From assembly GCA_012511525.1 (NCBI GenBank), contig JAAZFW010000269.1:1-10504 (forward strand): a stretch of 10,504 nt of DNA, written 5' to 3'. A program made the position numbers and the translations under genes. Below, one piece after another: positions 8,325 through 10,504 of the stretch. Source of the DNA: Clostridiaceae bacterium (GTDB lineage Bacteria; Bacillota; Clostridia; Saccharofermentanales; UBA5734). The stretch's first letter is position 1; the number at the start of each line of letters is the position of its first letter. The notes under the pieces were generated by a model. That model made no database searches. It saw only the letters and a program-made list of their open reading frames with translations, and had not been told where the DNA came from.

Positions 8325-8419
8325 TATTCGCCGTTGAATTGCGCGTGAAGGGCTTTCCGGTTCTTTACTCAGGACTTTTCGCATTGCACCTGAACGGATT
8401 CCGTCTGGCCACTTGCTTG

Positions 8420-8449
8420 ATTATAGCACGAACCAGAAAGTGTGATCAA
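8420..8449 (-). promoter_or_regulatory. Predicted gltBD promoter
   Basis: On the minus strand there is a perfect TATAAT (8425-8420) with TTGATC (8449-8444; 4 of 6 to TTGACA) 18 bp upstream. It lies in the AT-rich stretch between the terminator of the DUF2680-like gene and gltB. No better promoter was found closer to gltB. The 8450-8492 stretch just upstream is very AT-rich and could hold an UP element or an activator site. Confidence 0.55.
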
Positions 8450-8492
8450 GTGTTAGAAATCATAAAATGAAATAATATATTTTGCGACTTGC

Positions 8493-8524
8493 AAAAAGGG
8501 GCGTATCTGTTCAATACGCCCCTT
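8493..8524 (-). terminator. Strong intrinsic terminator of the DUF2680-like gene
   Basis: On the minus strand an 11-bp perfect stem, AAGGGGCGTAT (8524-8514) with ATACGCCCCTT (8506-8496), encloses a 7-nt loop. Including the last stem bases it ends in five T (8497-8493). It begins 22 nt after the stop codon at 8547. It separates this gene from the gltBD promoter downstream. On the plus strand the same stem is followed by TTCTGTTG, a poorer T-tract. Confidence 0.88.
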
Positions 8525-8546
8525 CTGTTGGACCGTTGGTTGTCCG

Positions 8547-9038
8547 TTAGCCCTGGCCGTCTGTCAGGCAGGAGCCGTTCATGCGGCGCGAGCCCTTATT
8601 GCCATTGCCCTGGCCCAGGCCATCGCCCGCTTGTTCGCCGCGGCGTCCGTTCCCTTGGCCGCCGATCCTCAGCCCGCCTTCAGCTTGGCCGAGACCGCTG
8701 CCATCACAGGTTTCGGCGCGTTCCTGCATCGTTTCCAGGCGCTGTGCGGCTTCCTCTTCGGTCAGTTGGCCGTCCTCGACCGCATCCTTGAGCCGGTTTT
8801 CCACCTGGGCGAGCCGTTCGTCACGGAAAGCCTCCAGCTTATCCGCGGCTGCTGCCTGGGCGCCGTAGCTCTGGCCTTCCTGACGGGCTTCCTGAACAGC
8901 TTCTACGCTCTTGCCGGTCAGTCCGGCGAGGATTTCGGCCGGTGTTTTCCACTCGGTGGCGGCGAAGGAGACCGTTGCGAGACCCAGCACCAGGACGGTG
9001 ACGATGGCGGTCATCAACAGGATTTTCTTGTTTTTCAT
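8547..9038 (-). CDS. Secreted DUF2680-like protein
   Basis: This 163-residue protein begins with a clear signal peptide: KNKK, a hydrophobic core at about 6-23, and a likely cleavage SFA|ATEW after residue 26. The mature part starts TPAEILAGLTGKSVEAV (32-48), then EARQEGQSYGAQAAAADKLE (50-69), a charged, helix-prone segment AFRDERLAQVENRLKDAVEDGQLTEEEAAQRLETMQE (70-106), and ETCDGSG (109-115). This order (TPAxIxAGLTGKxVEEV, G-x-SYG, helix, CDGxG) is what I recall of DUF2680 proteins of Bacillota, whose function is not known. The tail (116-163) is Gly/Gln/Asn/Arg-rich and looks disordered, with a second Cys at 157. AGGGTG lies 7 nt before the ATG. The gene diverges from a two-component system and has its own terminator, so it is probably monocistronic. 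A role as an envelope-stress or sensor-accessory protein is inference from context. Confidence 0.83.
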   Translation of the reverse strand: MKNKKILLMTAIVTVLVLGLATVSFAATEWKTPAEILAGLTGKSVEAVQEARQEGQSYGAQAAAADKLEAFRDERLAQVENRLKDAVEDGQLTEEEAAQRLETMQERAETCDGSGLGQAEGGLRIGGQGNGRRGEQAGDGLGQGNGNKGSRRMNGSCLTDGQG

Positions 9039-9090
9039 TTCGTTTCACCCTTTCTTTTGTCCAGGCTTCTGGCCTGGTATTGCCTTACAT

Positions 9091-9119
9091 CTTTATCGTA
9101 AAGCAAGAATGTACGGAAA
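9091..9119 (-). promoter_or_regulatory. 29-bp element, copy A, upstream of the DUF2680-like gene
   Basis: On the plus strand it begins CTTTATCGTAAAG (9091-9103), itself an inverted repeat CTTTA-TCG-TAAAG, and ends GTACGGAAA (9111-9119). It matches copy B (9225-9253) at 22 of 29 positions. It lies 53 bp before the DUF2680-like start codon. On the minus strand it contains TACGAT, a weak -10 candidate with no good -35, as expected for an activated promoter. The neighbouring OmpR-family regulator is the obvious candidate binder (inference). Confidence 0.45.
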
Positions 9120-9178
9120 TTGTGAGGACTTTGTTTGAATCATCGCAAATGATCAGGTGTGTTGTTGTTAAACGTTTT

Positions 9179-9190
9179 CCCTCCTTTCTT
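9179..9190 (-). other. Orphan ribosome-binding-site-like sequence (copy of the DUF2680-like gene's leader)
   Basis: The minus strand reads AAGAAAGGAGGG here, very like AAGAAAGGGTG before the DUF2680-like gene (9056-9046). It follows copy B of the 29-bp element at about the same distance as in copy A. No ATG, GTG or TTG stands at a usable distance after it, and stop codons follow soon. It looks like the remnant of a duplicated leader whose gene has been lost. Confidence 0.3.
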
Positions 9191-9224
9191 ACTGCCGGGT
9201 CCCGGGCTGGCATCTGGTCTGTAC

Positions 9225-9253
9225 CTTGATCTTAAAGCCGAGATGTGCGGAAA
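9225..9253 (-). promoter_or_regulatory. 29-bp element, copy B
   Basis: It begins CTTGATCTTAAAG (9225-9237) and ends GTGCGGAAA (9245-9253) on the plus strand, matching copy A at 22 of 29 positions and offset by 134 bp. Flanking sequence is also similar: TCTGG and pyrimidine-rich CTTTCTT lie on the same side in both copies. It sits about 140 bp before the response regulator start codon, so it could serve either gene. Confidence 0.45.
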
Positions 9254-9348
9254 AAGTGATGTCTTTATATAAGATATGAAGGGTAGGCCTTGGGGCTTTC
9301 GCCGTCATGCCGTGCTAAACGTGTATTCAAAAATTCAACACATCTTTC

Positions 9349-9357
9349 TGTTATGAT
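9349..9357 (+). promoter_or_regulatory. Predicted extended -10 promoter of the response regulator operon
   Basis: TGTTATGAT gives a TGn extended -10 with TATGAT (9352-9357), the same form as the predicted araC-family promoter in this window. No good -35 lies at 16-18 bp. Two ATTCAA direct repeats at 9325-9330 and 9333-9338 occupy the -35 region and could be binding sites for autoregulation. Transcription would start near 9364, leaving a leader of about 28 nt. Confidence 0.4.
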
Positions 9358-9391
9358 TGAAATGAATCAATACTTCCAGGGAGGGATCGGC

Positions 9392-10108
9392 ATGATCACC
9401 ATATTGCTGGCAGACGATGACCCCCATATCCGGTCGATCGTGATCGAGTATGCCCAGGCTGAGGATTGGCAGTTCATCGAGGCCGAGGATGGCCTGGCGG
9501 CTTTGCAGCAGCTGGAAAAAAACACGTTCTCCCTGGTGGTGCTGGATGTTATGATGCCGCGCCTGGATGGCTGGACCGTCCTCAAGCAGCTGCGCAAGAA
9601 CAGCCAGACCCCGGTTATCCTCCTGACAGCGCGCGACGAAGAATACGACCGGCTGTTGGGCTTTGAACTTGGCGTTGACGATTATGTCAGCAAGCCGTTC
9701 AGCCCGCGCGAACTGATCGCACGCATGAAGGCGCTGTTGAAACGGTCCGGGGCCCTGGCGCTTAACCAGCAGACGATGCGTTTCGGCCCGCTCCAACTTG
9801 ATCCACAGGCTCATCGCGTCTGGCTTGACCAGAAGCCGCTGTCGCTGACACCCAAAGAGTATGACCTGCTGACCTTCCTGGCCGGCCGGCCGGATCGGGC
9901 GTTCACGCGCGACCAGCTGCTCAACCAGGTGTGGGGCTATGATTTTTACGGGGACGCCCGCACCGTGGACACGCACGTGCGCTCCCTGCGTGACAAGCTG
10001 GGGCGCTGCCGGAACGTGATCGGCACCGTCTGGGGAACCGGTTACCGGTTTGAGCCAGGAGCCCTCGCCGATACTGACTTGGCGGATGAAAAGGATTCAG
10101 AATCGTGA
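9392..10108 (+). CDS. OmpR/PhoB-family response regulator
   Basis: The 238-residue product has a receiver domain (1-118) and a C-terminal winged-helix DNA-binding domain (about 128-230). The receiver shows the acidic pocket D8-D9-D10 (ILLADDD), phospho-acceptor Asp52 (VVLDVMMPRLDGW), Thr79 (ILLTARDEE) and Lys101 (VSKPFSPREL). The effector domain has SLTPKEYDLLTFLAGRPDRA, then TVDTHVRSLRDKLG and the wing GTVWGTGYRFEP. The short tail LADTDLADEKDSES is acidic. The ATG at 9392 is chosen because AGGGAGGG lies 6 nt upstream and the receiver fold starts at once; the frame stays open further upstream to a TTG at 9290 but encodes no receiver sequence. The gene overlaps or abuts the histidine kinase gene. 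It probably controls the divergent DUF2680-like gene and itself (inference). The family alone does not reveal the signal. Confidence 0.95.
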   Translation: MITILLADDDPHIRSIVIEYAQAEDWQFIEAEDGLAALQQLEKNTFSLVVLDVMMPRLDGWTVLKQLRKNSQTPVILLTARDEEYDRLLGFELGVDDYVSKPFSPRELIARMKALLKRSGALALNQQTMRFGPLQLDPQAHRVWLDQKPLSLTPKEYDLLTFLAGRPDRAFTRDQLLNQVWGYDFYGDARTVDTHVRSLRDKLGRCRNVIGTVWGTGYRFEPGALADTDLADEKDSES

Positions 10109-10504
10109 GGTCTATCCACATGAGAAGCATCGGGCAAAAGCTGTTCCTGGGATTTATCGCGATGGCGGTGCTGACCATTGGCGTGCTGTGGCTGATCCAG
10201 GCAGGTGTCATGCGCGACAGCTATGTCAGGGGGCGGATCGACAGTGTGGACCAGGCGATCCAACAGGTGGTTGAAGATCGTGGCGCTGACCGTGACTACG
10301 ACGCGTTGTCCGAGCAGCTGAACGCCAGCCTGGTCGTGATTGGGAAACAGGGCGATGTCCAGTACCGTTCGCAGGGACTGCCGATGATGGGCATGATGCT
10401 GCGTGCCATCCAGTCGATGGTTCCGGGCCAGACGACCGGTGAGGTCCAGTTTGTCCAATCGATGGCCGGCGCCGGCCGCTACGCGGTTCTGGGACACGAC
10501 ATGA
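10105..10504 (+). CDS. Sensor histidine kinase, N-terminal fragment (runs off the right edge)
   Basis: An open frame of 133 codons reaches the window end without a stop. Numbered from GTG at 10105, residues about 13-33 (LFLGFIAMAVLTIGVLWLIQ) form the first transmembrane helix. Residues 34-133 form the start of an extracytoplasmic sensor region, beginning AGVMRDSYVRGRIDSVDQAI. Dimerisation and ATPase domains lie outside the window, so the kinase call rests on the membrane topology and on following a response regulator. The GTG overlaps the response regulator stop (GTGA) and has AAGGA 9 nt upstream. An in-frame ATG at 10120 with a weaker AGG is the alternative and removes five residues. The sensor region is Met-rich (PMMGMM at 93-98, plus M105 and M120). 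Confidence 0.8.
   Translation, partial: MRSIHMRSIGQKLFLGFIAMAVLTIGVLWLIQAGVMRDSYVRGRIDSVDQAIQQVVEDRGADRDYDALSEQLNASLVVIGKQGDVQYRSQGLPMMGMMLRAIQSMVPGQTTGEVQFVQSMAGAGRYAVLGHDM

Larger units (their letters stand above)
8188..8413 (-). other. gltB: Long, structured gltB leader region (5'-UTR)
   Basis: If transcription starts near 8413 (promoter at 8420-8449), gltBD mRNA has a leader of about 230 nt. It holds a hairpin-plus-U8 element (8296-8324), an adjacent near-perfect inverted repeat (8273-8298), and a 66-codon reading frame (8184-8384) whose TGA overlaps the upstream gltB ATG at 8187. It is AT-richer than the flanking genes. No known riboswitch family was recognised with confidence. The length and structure are compatible with attenuation, but this is inference. 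Confidence 0.4.
9039..9391. promoter_or_regulatory. Divergent intergenic region between the DUF2680-like gene and the response regulator
   Basis: No convincing gene lies in this 353-bp stretch. It holds the ribosome binding site of the DUF2680-like gene (9046-9056 complement), an inverted repeat CCAGG/CCTGG (9061-9077), two copies of a 29-bp element (9091-9119 and 9225-9253), an inverted repeat ATCAT-N5-ATGAT (9139-9153), an orphan ribosome-binding-site-like sequence on the minus strand (9179-9190), a GC palindrome CCGGG-T-CCCGG (9195-9205), two ATTCAA direct repeats (9325 and 9333) and an extended -10 for the response regulator (9349-9357). Confidence 0.6.

Noticed and set aside
8365..8413. 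Possible glutamine riboswitch (glnA-type) at the start of the gltB leader, from GACGGAA and CGTTCA-like words
   Set aside because: Both words occur, but in the wrong order and without the conserved junction of the glnA motif. Named only as something to test with a covariance model.
8631..9101. 156-codon open frame on the plus strand
   Set aside because: It is antisense to the DUF2680-like gene, which has a signal peptide, RBS and terminator; the plus frame has none of these.
9335..9976. 213-codon minus-strand frame
   Set aside because: It is antisense to the response regulator, whose phosphorylation and winged-helix motifs are complete.

Overview
The window is GC-rich bacterial chromosome. 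The coding regions use mostly G/C third positions, and the short intergenic regions are AT-richer. Strong purine-rich ribosome binding sites (GAGG, AGGAGG, AGGGAGGG), a DUF2680-type secreted protein and the style of the GltB N-terminus suggest a GC-rich member of the Bacillota, probably Clostridia-like. That assignment is inference. No tRNA, rRNA, insertion sequence or CRISPR array was seen.

Layout. (1) Positions 1-2049 hold a divergent sugar-utilisation pair: an AraC-family regulator on the minus strand, cut by the left edge, and a GH4 alpha-galactosidase (MelA type) on the plus strand. They share a 164-bp promoter region with back-to-back promoters and a perfect 14-bp palindrome. (2) Positions 2057-8181 (minus) hold the glutamate synthase operon gltB-gltD. 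It converges on melA with only 7 bp between stop codons. Its best promoter lies at 8420-8449, which implies an mRNA leader of about 230 nt with hairpins, a weak terminator-like element and a small overlapping reading frame. (3) Positions 8493-9038 (minus) hold a small secreted DUF2680-like protein with a strong intrinsic terminator. (4) Positions 9392-10504 (plus) hold an OmpR/PhoB-family response regulator and the start of its sensor histidine kinase, cut by the right edge, diverging from the DUF2680-like gene.

How the parts work together. The AraC protein probably senses an alpha-galactoside or a related signal and switches on melA. GltBD makes glutamate from glutamine and 2-oxoglutarate. 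The two-component system and the DUF2680-like protein look like one envelope-sensing module. The DUF2680-like gene is preceded by a 29-bp element that recurs imperfectly 134 bp away, and the second copy even retains a ribosome-binding-site-like sequence with no gene after it. Most genes are ordinary. The regulatory regions, especially the gltB leader and the duplicated leader between the DUF2680-like gene and the response regulator, are the parts most worth a second look.
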